Source of the DNA: JBOGEN01 sp050743265
GTDB lineage: Bacteria > Actinomycetota > Actinomycetes > JBOGEN01
Direction of reading: 5' to 3'
Length of the DNA stretch: 8,805 nucleotides
NCBI GenBank assembly: GCA_050743265.1
Contig: JBOGEN010000046.1
Location: forward strand, 1 to 8,805
The notes below the pieces were generated by a model. That model did not search any database, was not told where the DNA came from, and was given only the letters and a program-made list of their open reading frames with translations. Below, one piece after another: positions 1 through 7,045 of the stretch. A program made the translations under genes and the position numbers. The first letter of the stretch is position 1; each line of letters begins with the position of its first letter.

Positions 1-163
1 CGTACCCCCGTGCGGGGACGAGCCGGGACTCCAGCCCCCGGTGCGTGCCCAGCGCGGTCACGCCTGCCTCCGGGTCGTCCCGGCGGAGGGCGTCCGCGAG
101 TGCGAGCGCCGGTTCGATGTGCCCGGCCGTCCCCCCGCCGGCCAGTACGACGTGCAGGCTCAC
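1..163 (-). CDS. murG: MurG, N-terminal fragment (UDP-GlcNAc:lipid I GlcNAc transferase)
   Basis: Only the first 54 codons are present; the gene runs off the left edge of the window. MurG is a peripheral glycosyltransferase on the inner face of the membrane that adds GlcNAc to lipid I to make lipid II. The visible protein begins VSLHVVLAGGGTAGHIEPAL, followed by ALADALRRDDPEAGVTALGT and then RGLESRLVPARGY. The glycine-rich loop with GTAGHIEPAL near residues 9-20 is the family's N-terminal lipid-contacting loop in its actinobacterial form, and the TALGT..RGLE..LVP.RGY stretch is also typical of MurG. The GTG start at 161-163 was chosen because a purine-rich AAGGTGGA lies about 8 bases upstream. 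An in-frame GTG four codons earlier (173-175) falls inside that ribosome binding site. The gene follows ftsW after a 100-base gap, the largest in the window. The family assignment is firm; completeness cannot be judged. Confidence 0.93.
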   Translation of the reverse strand, partial: MSLHVVLAGGGTAGHIEPALALADALRRDDPEAGVTALGTHRGLESRLVPARGY

Positions 164-263
164 CTGGTGTTCCACCTTCGTCTCGCGTCCACGGGCGAAT
201 CCACTCCCGAAACCTCTGCCGTGTCCCTCGCGGCCGCCCTTCCGGCCTGGCTCTCGTCCCGGC
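164..263 (-). other. ftsW-murG intergenic spacer with small inverted repeat
   Basis: This 100-base gap is the only sizeable non-coding stretch in the window. It holds the murG ribosome binding site at its downstream end. Near its upstream end, at 232-247, there is a perfect 5-base inverted repeat (GGCCG/CGGCC) around a 6-base loop. No T-run follows the hairpin on the minus strand, so it does not look like an intrinsic terminator. I could not pick out a convincing -35/-10 pair. The spacer could hold an internal promoter or an mRNA processing site, but nothing in it proves that. Confidence 0.45.
171..178 (-). promoter_or_regulatory. Ribosome binding site of murG
   Basis: On the minus strand the bases read AAGGTGGA, a good match to the anti-Shine-Dalgarno core, ending about 7-8 bases before the GTG at 161-163. 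This decides the murG start over the in-frame GTG at 173-175, which overlaps the site and has only a poor purine stretch upstream. Confidence 0.6.
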
Positions 264-1499
264 TCAGGCTCGTCGCCACGGCCGCCACCGGGCCAGCCGC
301 GTCGGCCACCCCGGACCGCGCGCGGCCATCGCCGCCTGTGCCCCCGGCTCCCGCTTGGCGAACGAGAGCAGCATGCCCAGCGCGAGCATCGTCGGGAGCA
401 TGGCCGACCCGCCGTAGCTGACCAGCGGCAGTGGGATGCCGGTGATCGGGAGCAGGCCGAGCACGGCGCCCACGTTCACCAGCGCCTGCACGACCAACCA
501 CGTCGTCGTGGCCGCAGCCGCCAGCCGGACGAACGGGTCACGCACCCTGGACGCGACACGGATTCCGGCGAAGCCGAGCGTAGCGAACAGCAGCAGGACG
601 GCGAGCGTGCCGACCAGCCCGAGCTCCTCCCCGATGATCGCGAAGATGAAATCGGTGTGCGCCTCGGGCAGGCCGCCCCACTTCTCCCTGCTCTCCCCGA
701 TCCCCTGTCCGAACCAGCCCCCGGTGGCCAGCGCGAAGAAGCCGTGCGCGGCCTGCCACCCGCCCAGCTCGTAGTTCTCCGGCGCCGTGGGGTCGAGCCA
801 GCTCTTCAGCCGCTCCAGCCGGTACTCCTCGGCGAGCACGAGCCGCGCGACGAGCGCCATCCCGGCGAGCGCCACGAGCACGAAGAGCCGCATCGGCGCT
901 CCGGCGAAGAACAGCAGCGCACCGGTGATGGCCATGACGATGAGCCCGGTACCGAGGTCGCCCCCGACGAGGACGAGCGCGGTGACCAGAGCGGCGACGG
1001 GGAGCAGCGGCACGAGGAGGTGCTTCCACTGGCCGAGCAACCGCTGCTTGCGGGCGAGCAGGTCAGCGCCGAAGATCAGCAGGGCGAACTTCGCGAACTC
1101 GGACGGCTGCAGCCGGAAGCCGCCGCCCAACGCGAGCCAGTTGCGGTTGCCGTTGACCTCCACCCCGAGGCCCGGCACCTGGACGAGGACGAGCAGCGCG
1201 AGCGAGCCGAGCAGCAGCGGGTACGCCGCCAGCCGGTACACCCGCGGCGACAGCCTCGACCCCCCGCAGAGCAGCATCACCCCGACGAGCACCCACAGGG
1301 CCTGCTTCTCGAACAGCGCGAAGGAGGACCCTGACGTGGTGTACGAGGAAACGCTGGACGCCGACAGCACCATGACCAGCCCGAGGACGGTCAGCAGCGC
1401 GGTGCTGCCGAGCACGAGGTAGTAGGAGGTCAGCGGACGGTCGAACAGCCGGGCGCGCTCCCCCACGGCCGCGCGCAGCGCCGCCGTGGCCTGCCTCAC
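264..1499 (-). CDS. ftsW: FtsW, SEDS-family septal peptidoglycan glycosyltransferase
   Basis: FtsW is an integral membrane SEDS protein that polymerises lipid II at the division septum together with its partner FtsI, encoded in the same cluster. The protein has 411 residues with roughly ten hydrophobic segments, for example near 26-47, 90-109, 161-200, 203-223, 285-312, 326-350 and 355-380. SEDS hallmarks are present: NRNWLALGG and LQPSEFAK (residues 118-137), GGDLGT (179-184), the extracytoplasmic loop with EKWGGLPEAHTDFIFAIIGE (272-291), and GIPLPLVSYGGSAML (354-368). D283 in HTDFIF matches the Asp regarded as catalytic in RodA/FtsW. FtsW is preferred over RodA because of the KWG.LPEAHTDFIFA motif and the dcw location. 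The C-terminal tail is a short, Arg/Ala-rich cytoplasmic stretch of about 30 residues. The GTG start overlaps the murD stop by 4 bases (GTGA) with only a weak purine stretch upstream, so translation is probably coupled to murD. The stop is TGA at 264-266. Confidence 0.95.
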   Translation of the reverse strand: MRQATAALRAAVGERARLFDRPLTSYYLVLGSTALLTVLGLVMVLSASSVSSYTTSGSSFALFEKQALWVLVGVMLLCGGSRLSPRVYRLAAYPLLLGSLALLVLVQVPGLGVEVNGNRNWLALGGGFRLQPSEFAKFALLIFGADLLARKQRLLGQWKHLLVPLLPVAALVTALVLVGGDLGTGLIVMAITGALLFFAGAPMRLFVLVALAGMALVARLVLAEEYRLERLKSWLDPTAPENYELGGWQAAHGFFALATGGWFGQGIGESREKWGGLPEAHTDFIFAIIGEELGLVGTLAVLLLFATLGFAGIRVASRVRDPFVRLAAAATTTWLVVQALVNVGAVLGLLPITGIPLPLVSYGGSAMLPTMLALGMLLSFAKREPGAQAAMAARGPGWPTRLARWRPWRRA

Positions 1500-2989
1500 C
1501 GGGAGCCGCCGGGCCGCCCTGTGCCGAGGTGGGCCCGGACCGCGTCAGCGAACGCGTCACCCCGTACGCCGTAGTCACGGAACATGTCCATCGACGCGCA
1601 CGCAGGGGCGAGCAGGACCACGTCACCGGGGCGCGCGAGAGCCGCCGCGGCGCGGACCACCTCAGTCATGGCGCCATCCTCCGTGGTGGTGACCTCGCGG
1701 ACCGGGATTGCCGGAGCGTGTCGCGCCAGGGCGTCCCGGACCGCCGCCCGGTCTGCCCCGAGAAGGACGGCTCCGGCCAGTCGTCCGGCCGCCGCCCGGA
1801 CGAGGCCGTCGAAGCTGGCCCCCTTGGCCAGCCCTCCGGCCACCCACACGACCCGCTCGTACGCGGCGATCGAGGACTCCGCGGCGTGCGTGTTCGTGGC
1901 CTTGGAGTCGTCCACCCAGCGGACGCCGTCCGCCTCCGCGACCACGGTGATGCGGTGCGGCTCGGGGACGAAGCGCCGCAGGCCCTCGGCGACCGCCTCG
2001 GGGCCGACCCCGTACGCCCGGGCGAGAGCCGCCGCGGCCAGCGCGTTGGCCACGTTGTGCGGCGCCGCGGGCTGGACGTCGCCGATCGCGGCCAGGGTGA
2101 CCGGCGAACCTGCGGGGTCGCGCACGAACGCGCGGTCGACGAGGGCGTCGTCGGACACGCCGAGCTGGCCGGGTCCGGGGACGCCCAGGGTGAAGCCGAC
2201 CGCGCCCGGCCGGTCCGCGACGAGGTCGACCGTGGCGGGGTCGTCGGCGTTGAACACGGCCCGGCCGTCACCGCCCCACACGCGCACCTTGTCGGCGGCG
2301 TACGCGGCCATGGACCCGTGCCAGTCGAGGTGGTCGGGGGCCAGGTTGAGCAGCGCCCCCGCGTACGGGCGGACCGAGTCGGCCCAGTGCAGCTGGAAGC
2401 TCGACAGCTCCACCGCGAGCACGTCGTACGGGGGGTCGGCGAGCACGGCGTCGAGCAGCGGGGTGCCCACGTTGCCCGCGGCGACGGCGTGGTGCCCGGC
2501 CGCGCTGAGCATCGCCGTGAGCATCCGCACGGTGGTGGTCTTGCCGTTCGTCCCGGTCAGCGCGAGCCAGGGTGCGGCCGTCGCGTCGGGGCCGGCCGGG
2601 CGCAGGCGCCAAGCCAGCTCGACCTCCCCCCACACCGGGATGCCGGCGGCCTGCGCCGCGACGAGCAGGGGGGCGTCCGGCCGCCAGCCCGGCGAGGTCA
2701 CGACGAGCTGGGTGCCCTCCGGCCAGCCGGTGGCGTCCCCGAGGCGGACGCGCGCCCCCCGGGAGACGAGGTCGGCCGCCCGCTCGTGCTCGGTGTCGCC
2801 GTCCCGGCCGTCCACCACGGTGACCTGGGCGCCAAGGCGCAGCAGCACGTCCGCGGCGGCCATGCCGGACACGCCGATGCCGGCCACGCAGGCGCTGAGC
2901 TCGCGCCAGGGCGCGTCGCGCCCGGCGGCGAGCCACTCCGGGGGTACCGCGGCCTCGTGCCGGGGCACCGGGTCGTGCCTGAAGGTCAT
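1496..2989 (-). CDS. murD: MurD, UDP-N-acetylmuramoyl-L-alanine:D-glutamate ligase
   Basis: MurD is a cytoplasmic ATP-dependent ligase that adds D-Glu to UDP-MurNAc-L-Ala. The protein has 497 residues. It shows an N-terminal Rossmann-like nucleotide-sugar-binding region with GIGVSGMAAADVLL (residues 37-50) and TSPGW (98-102). The central ATPase domain has LTGTNGKTTT (144-153), NVGTPLLD (173-180), ELSSFQLHW (194-202) and APDHLDWHGS (217-226). K234 in the YAADK segment is at the position of the carbamylated lysine. The hinge to the ligase domain has HNVANALAA (311-319), then PHRITVV (344-350), DDSKATNTHA (360-369), AGGLAKG (384-390) and LAPACASMD (460-468) near the C-terminus. The open frame continues upstream to about 3319, but that part lies inside mraY and has no family similarity. 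The ATG at 2987-2989 overlaps the mraY stop by 4 bases (ATGA), and motif spacing fits this start. The usual HRxE motif reads HRIT here, which I recall is variable in actinobacterial MurD. Confidence 0.95.
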   Translation of the reverse strand: MTFRHDPVPRHEAAVPPEWLAAGRDAPWRELSACVAGIGVSGMAAADVLLRLGAQVTVVDGRDGDTEHERAADLVSRGARVRLGDATGWPEGTQLVVTSPGWRPDAPLLVAAQAAGIPVWGEVELAWRLRPAGPDATAAPWLALTGTNGKTTTVRMLTAMLSAAGHHAVAAGNVGTPLLDAVLADPPYDVLAVELSSFQLHWADSVRPYAGALLNLAPDHLDWHGSMAAYAADKVRVWGGDGRAVFNADDPATVDLVADRPGAVGFTLGVPGPGQLGVSDDALVDRAFVRDPAGSPVTLAAIGDVQPAAPHNVANALAAAALARAYGVGPEAVAEGLRRFVPEPHRITVVAEADGVRWVDDSKATNTHAAESSIAAYERVVWVAGGLAKGASFDGLVRAAAGRLAGAVLLGADRAAVRDALARHAPAIPVREVTTTEDGAMTEVVRAAAALARPGDVVLLAPACASMDMFRDYGVRGDAFADAVRAHLGTGRPGGSR

Positions 2990-4041
2990 CCGGCGATCCA
3001 CTCGGCGTAGAAGACGCCGAGGCCCATCGCCACGCACAACCCGCCGATGATCCAGAACCGGATCACGATGGTGACCTCGTGCCAGCCCACCAGCTCGAAG
3101 TGATGCTGCAAGGGCGCCATCCGGAACACCCGCCGCCCCGTCGCCTTGAAGAACCCGACCTGGACGATCACGGACAAGGCGATGAGCACGAACAGGCCGC
3201 CGAGCAGGAGCAGCAGGAGCTCGGTCCGGGACGTGATGGCGAGCCCGCCGATCGCGCCCCCGAGCGCGAGCGAGCCCGTGTCCCCCATGAAGATGCGGGC
3301 GGGTGCGGCGTTCCACCACAGGAAGCCGAAACAGGCCCCCATGAGGGCGGCCGCCACCACGGCGAGGTCCAGCGGGTCACGTACCTCGTAGCAGGTGCTC
3401 CCCTCGGACCGCGTACAGCTCTGCCCGAACTGGAACACCCCGATCAGCACGTACGCGGCGAACACCATCGTGGACGCCCCGGTGGCGAGGCCGTCCAGGC
3501 CGTCGGTGAGGTTCACGCCGTTGGACGCGGCCGCGATCATGAGGTACGCCCACACGATGAAGAGCACCGGGGTGAGCCCGAGCGCGGTGTCCCGGACGAA
3601 CGAGAGGTTCTCCGACGCCGGCGCGAGCCCGTTCGGGTCGCTGAAGTTCAGGGCGAGGATCGCGAACGCGATCGACACCACGGACTGGCCGAGCAGCTTC
3701 GCGCCCGAGCGCAGGCCGAGGCTGCGCTGCTTGGAGATCTTGATGAAGTCGTCGACGAGCCCGACGATGCCGAGCCCGGTCATGAGGAACAGCACGAGCA
3801 GCGCCGAGGCGGTCGGGCCGGTAAAGGTGGCCAGATGGGCCACGGCGTAGCCGACCAGGGTCGCGATGATGATGACCGCGCCGCCCATGGTCGGCGTGCC
3901 GCGCTTGGTGTGGTGCGAGGTCGGGCCGTCGTCCCTGATCAGCTGGCCGTAGCCCTGGCCCCGGAAGAGGCGGATCGCCGCGGGGGTGCCGAGCAGCGCG
4001 ATGAGGAGGGCGACGCTGGCTGCGAAGAGGATCGGCCTCAC
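2986..4041 (-). CDS. mraY: MraY, phospho-N-acetylmuramoyl-pentapeptide transferase
   Basis: MraY transfers phospho-MurNAc-pentapeptide from UDP to undecaprenyl phosphate in the membrane, making lipid I. The 351 residues are close to the usual family length. About ten hydrophobic segments alternate with the conserved cytoplasmic loops: HHTKRGTPTMGG (43-54), VDDFIKI (96-102, with the paired Asp of the active site), SNGVNLTDGLDGLATG (173-188), NAAPARIFMGDTGS (244-257) and MAPLQHHFELVGWHE (308-322). These include the Asp and His residues known to be needed for Mg and substrate binding. The predicted extracytoplasmic loop after the sixth segment holds two cysteines (C209 and C217), described in the findings. 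The GTG start at 4039-4041 overlaps the murF stop (GTGA); GGGGTG lies a few bases upstream on the minus strand as a possible ribosome binding site. The downstream end overlaps the murD start (ATGA). Confidence 0.96.
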   Translation of the reverse strand: MRPILFAASVALLIALLGTPAAIRLFRGQGYGQLIRDDGPTSHHTKRGTPTMGGAVIIIATLVGYAVAHLATFTGPTASALLVLFLMTGLGIVGLVDDFIKISKQRSLGLRSGAKLLGQSVVSIAFAILALNFSDPNGLAPASENLSFVRDTALGLTPVLFIVWAYLMIAAASNGVNLTDGLDGLATGASTMVFAAYVLIGVFQFGQSCTRSEGSTCYEVRDPLDLAVVAAALMGACFGFLWWNAAPARIFMGDTGSLALGGAIGGLAITSRTELLLLLLGGLFVLIALSVIVQVGFFKATGRRVFRMAPLQHHFELVGWHEVTIVIRFWIIGGLCVAMGLGVFYAEWIAG

Positions 4042-5474
4042 GGGCGCACCCCGGCGGCGCCGCGTGCGCCCTCGCCCGGCGTCCGGCCTGTCCCGTCACC
4101 GGCGAGCAGCGCCTCGGCGACCCGCTCGAGGCCGACGGCACGGCTGGCCTTGACGAGGACGACGTCGGACGGACCCACCTGCGCACGCAGCAGCGCGACG
4201 GCGGACTCCACATCGGGCACGTACACCGACTCCTCTCCGAAGGACCCTTCCAGCCTCGCCCCGGTGTGGATGCGAGCGGCTCCTGCGCCCACGGCGACGA
4301 GCCGTGCCACGTCGAGTCGTACGACGAGCCGGCCGAGAGCGTCGTGCTCGGCGTCGGCGGTGTCTCCCAGCTCGCGCATCTCCCCCAGGACCGCCCAGGT
4401 ACGCCGACCCTGCGCGAGCGAGCGCAGCGCCTTGAGTGCCGCGGCCATGGACTCGGGGTTGGCGTTGTACGCGTCGTTGACCACGACGAGCCCGTCGTGG
4501 CGCTCGGTGACCTCCATGCGCCAGGGGCTCCGTGTGGTCGCCTCGCCGAGCGCCTCGGCGATCTCGTCCGCCCCGAGGCCGCACGCCCGGGCTACGGCGG
4601 CGGCGGCCAGCGCGTTGGCCACCTGGTGCGCCCCGACGAGGCGGAGCGCGACGGGCGCGGCACCCTCCGGCGTGTGCAGGGTGAAGCGGGCGTGCCCGTG
4701 CCCGTCCAGGGCCACGTCCCCGGCGCGGACGTCGCACGTCGGGGACTCGCCGAAGCGCACCACCCGCGCGCTCGTCCGGGACACCATCGCGGACACGAGA
4801 GGATCGTCCCCGTTCAGGACCGCCACCCCGTCCGTGGCGAGCGCCTCGACGAGCTCGCCCTTGGCCGCCGCGACGCCCTCGCGGCTCCCGAACTCGCCGA
4901 CGTGCGCCGTGCCGACGTTGAGGACGAGGCCGATCCGCGGCGGCGCGACCGCGCACAGATCGGCGATGTGCCCACGACCTCGTGCGCCCATCTCGAGGAC
5001 GAGGTGGCGGGTATCACGGTCGGCACGCAGGACGGTGAGCGGGAGCCCGATCTCGTTGTTGAAGGACCCGGCCGGTGCCACGGTCGGCCCCCGCCGGGCG
5101 AGCACCTGCGCGAGCAGGTCCTTCGTCGTCGTCTTGCCCGTCGAGCCGGTCACACCCACGACCGTCACCTCGTCCACGTCGTCGACGACGTGCCGGGCGA
5201 GGCGCCCGAGCGCGGCGACCACGTCCTCGACGACGACCGCGGGCACGCCGACGGGCCGGGCCGCGAGCACGCCCACCGCACCGGCGTCGACCGCCGCCGC
5301 GGCGTAGTCGTGCCCGTCGACCCGCTCCCCGGCCACCGCCACGAACAGGGCTCCTGTGCAGACCTCACGGGAGTCCACGACCACGGGACCGGTCACGGTC
5401 AGGTCGGGGTCCGGCGCGTGCGCGAGCGTCCCGCCGACCGCGGCCGCGACGGCGCCCAGGGACAGCGGGATCAC
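4038..5474 (-). CDS. murF: MurF, UDP-MurNAc-tripeptide:D-alanyl-D-alanine ligase
   Basis: MurF is a cytoplasmic ATP-dependent ligase that adds D-Ala-D-Ala to the UDP-MurNAc-tripeptide made by MurE, giving the pentapeptide used by MraY. The protein has 478 residues. The N-terminal domain includes VDSREVCTGALFVAVAGERV (33-52), the substrate-binding DSR...G..F.A..G pattern of MurE/MurF. The central domain has GVTGSTGKTTTKD (107-119, P-loop), SFNNEIGLPLTVL (137-149), EMGARGRGHI (161-170) and NVGTAHVGEFGSREGVAAAK (186-205). The domain junction has GAHQVANALAAAAVA (281-295), and the C-terminal domain has NDAYNANPESM (333-343), AVLGEMRELG and VLVKASRAVGLE. The FNNEIGLP, YNANP and KASR motifs separate MurF from MurE, MurD and MurC. 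The GTG start at 5472-5474 has a strong GGAGGT site 6 bases upstream, inside the end of murE, and overlaps the murE stop (GTGA). The last 20 or so residues are a Gly/Ala/Arg-rich tail of no recognised function. Confidence 0.95.
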   Translation of the reverse strand: MIPLSLGAVAAAVGGTLAHAPDPDLTVTGPVVVDSREVCTGALFVAVAGERVDGHDYAAAAVDAGAVGVLAARPVGVPAVVVEDVVAALGRLARHVVDDVDEVTVVGVTGSTGKTTTKDLLAQVLARRGPTVAPAGSFNNEIGLPLTVLRADRDTRHLVLEMGARGRGHIADLCAVAPPRIGLVLNVGTAHVGEFGSREGVAAAKGELVEALATDGVAVLNGDDPLVSAMVSRTSARVVRFGESPTCDVRAGDVALDGHGHARFTLHTPEGAAPVALRLVGAHQVANALAAAAVARACGLGADEIAEALGEATTRSPWRMEVTERHDGLVVVNDAYNANPESMAAALKALRSLAQGRRTWAVLGEMRELGDTADAEHDALGRLVVRLDVARLVAVGAGAARIHTGARLEGSFGEESVYVPDVESAVALLRAQVGPSDVVLVKASRAVGLERVAEALLAGDGTGRTPGEGARGAAGVRP

Positions 5475-7027
5475 GGGCAGACCTCCGCGATGGCCTCGCG
5501 CAGCACCGCACGGTCGTCGAAGGGCTGCACCGCGTCGCCGACCTCCTGTCCCTGCTCGTGGCCCTTGCCGGCCAGGACGACGGTGTCGTCCGGACCGGCG
5601 CGCCTGACCGCCTCCATGATCGCCTCTCGCCGCCCCGGGACGACGAGCACCTCCCCGCGCTCCCCGGGGGGAACCGCGTGCGCACCGGCGAGCACCGCCT
5701 CGCGGATGTGGGCCGGGTCCTCCGTCCGCGGGTTGTCATCGGTGACGACGAGCACGTCGGAGCCGCGCGCCGCCGCCGCACCCATGAACGGGCGCTTGGC
5801 CCGGTCGCGGTCGCCTCCGGCGCCGAGGACGACCACGAGGCGCCCCTTGGTCTGCGGGCGAAGGGAGTCCAGCAGCGTCTCGACCGCGCTGGTGGTGTGG
5901 GCGTAGTCGACCACGGCGAGAAACGGCTGCCCGGCGTCGACCCGCTCCATGCGACCCGGCACGCCGGTGCACGCGGCGATGCCCGAGGCGCCCTCCTCCA
6001 CGTCCACCCCGGCGACCGCGAGGATGACGAGCGCGACCGCCGCGTTGGCCACGTTGACCGTGCCGGGGAGCCCGACCGTGCAGGCCAGGTCGACACCGCC
6101 CGGCCCGTGCAGCCGGAAGGACGTGTGCCCCGCCGGGTGCGGGCGGGGGTCGCTCACCCGCCAGTCGGCGTCCGCTCCCGCGGTGGACACCGTGGTCACG
6201 GGCACGCCAGCCCCGGTGGACTCGGCTGTCTCGGCCACCTCGCGCGCGAGGCGCCGGCCGTAGGCGTCGTCGACACAGACCACCGCGCGGCGCGCGTGCT
6301 CGGGCGTGAACATCGTGGCCTTGGCGGCGAAGTAGTCCTCGAGGTCGGTGTGGAAGTCGAGGTGGTCCTGGGACAGGTTGGTGAACGCGGCCACGTCGTA
6401 GACCAGGCCCCCGACACGGCCGAGCACCAGCGCATGGCTCGACACCTCCATCGCGGCCGCGGTGACGCCCCGTTCCCGCATGACCGCGAAGAGCGCGTGC
6501 AGGTCCGTCGCCTCCGGGGTGGTACGGACGGCGGGGCTGACGGTGTCGCCGACGCGCAGCTCCACCCCGCCCACGAGCCCGGTGCGGTACCCGGCGGCGC
6601 GCAGCGCGACCTCGACCAGGTACGACGTGGTCGTCTTGCCGTTCGTCCCGGTGACCCCGAGCAGCAGCAGGTCCCGGGCGGGCTGGCCGTACACCAGCGC
6701 GGCCACCTCCCCCAGACGCGCCCGAGGGTCCGGCACGACCAGGACTGGCAGCCCGGCGGGCTCCGCCTCGGCCCGTCCTGCCGGGTCGGTGAGGAGCGCG
6801 ACGGCCCCCGAGGACGCCGCGGCGGGCGCGAAGGCCGCCCCGTGCGCCCGGGCCCCCGGGAGGGCGGCGTACAGGTCGCCGGGGCGGACCGCGCGGGAGT
6901 CGTGCGTGACCCCGGTGACCCGCAGGCCCTCGGCACCCGTCGGCGTCGCCAGGCCGAGGAGGGCGGAGATCTCCGACACCGGTCGGGGGTCCACCACCTC
7001 GGGGCGTACGCGTGCGGGGCTGTTCAC
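5471..7027 (-). CDS. murE: MurE, UDP-MurNAc-L-Ala-D-Glu:meso-diaminopimelate ligase
   Basis: MurE is a cytoplasmic ATP-dependent ligase that adds the third stem-peptide residue. From the GTG at 7025-7027 the protein has 518 residues. The N-terminal domain has THDSRAVRPGDLYAALPG (41-58). The ATPase domain has GVTGTNGKTTT (124-134), MEVSSHAL (193-200) and FTNLSQDHLDFH (215-226). K236 in YFAAKATMF is the likely carbamylated lysine. The C-terminal domain has GVPGRMERVD (355-364), VDYAHTTSAVE (373-383), LGAGGDRDRAKRPFMG (401-416), DNPRTEDP (431-438) and AGKGHEQ (486-492). DNPR is the established signature of meso-DAP-adding enzymes. The start is uncertain. The frame is closed upstream by the in-frame ftsI stop at 7046-7048, and the GTG at 7025-7027 has no visible ribosome binding site. 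The GTG at codon 17 (6977-6979) has GGTGGTGGA about 10 bases upstream and would give 502 residues with all domains intact. Confidence 0.95.
   Translation of the reverse strand: MNSPARVRPEVVDPRPVSEISALLGLATPTGAEGLRVTGVTHDSRAVRPGDLYAALPGARAHGAAFAPAAASSGAVALLTDPAGRAEAEPAGLPVLVVPDPRARLGEVAALVYGQPARDLLLLGVTGTNGKTTTSYLVEVALRAAGYRTGLVGGVELRVGDTVSPAVRTTPEATDLHALFAVMRERGVTAAAMEVSSHALVLGRVGGLVYDVAAFTNLSQDHLDFHTDLEDYFAAKATMFTPEHARRAVVCVDDAYGRRLAREVAETAESTGAGVPVTTVSTAGADADWRVSDPRPHPAGHTSFRLHGPGGVDLACTVGLPGTVNVANAAVALVILAVAGVDVEEGASGIAACTGVPGRMERVDAGQPFLAVVDYAHTTSAVETLLDSLRPQTKGRLVVVLGAGGDRDRAKRPFMGAAAARGSDVLVVTDDNPRTEDPAHIREAVLAGAHAVPPGERGEVLVVPGRREAIMEAVRRAGPDDTVVLAGKGHEQGQEVGDAVQPFDDRAVLREAIAEVCP
5481..5486 (-). 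promoter_or_regulatory. Ribosome binding site of murF
   Basis: The minus strand reads GGAGGT, the strongest Shine-Dalgarno match at any junction in this window, 6 bases before the GTG at 5472-5474. It lies within the last codons of murE and supports this murF start. Confidence 0.75.
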
Positions 7028-7045
7028 GCCGACAGAGGCTATCGT

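Noticed and set aside
232..247. Hairpin as a transcription terminator after ftsW
   Set aside because: The stem is only 5 base pairs and no T-run follows on the minus strand. murG continues in the same direction as part of the cluster.
45..1334. Open frame on the plus strand opposite ftsW (429 codons)
   Set aside because: Arg/Pro/Glu/Gln-rich composition with no family motif; it is a shadow of ftsW.
1529..3050. Two overlapping plus-strand open frames of almost 500 codons opposite murD
   Set aside because: Both are biased, motif-free translations antisense to an intact murD.
2990..3319. Upstream extension of the murD frame into mraY
   Set aside because: The extra 110 codons overlap the conserved C-terminal mraY sequence and show no MurD similarity. 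The ATG at 2987-2989 fits the ATGA overlap and the family length.
3079..5307. Long open frame on the plus strand (742 codons) across mraY and murF
   Set aside because: The translation is low-complexity, rich in Arg, Ala, Pro, Ser, Thr and Glu, with no recognisable domain. It is antisense to two clearly real genes. Such frames arise from the G/C third-position bias.
4266..5906. Plus-strand open frame of 546 codons opposite murF and murE
   Set aside because: Composition is dominated by Arg, Gly, His and Asp with no domain; antisense shadow.
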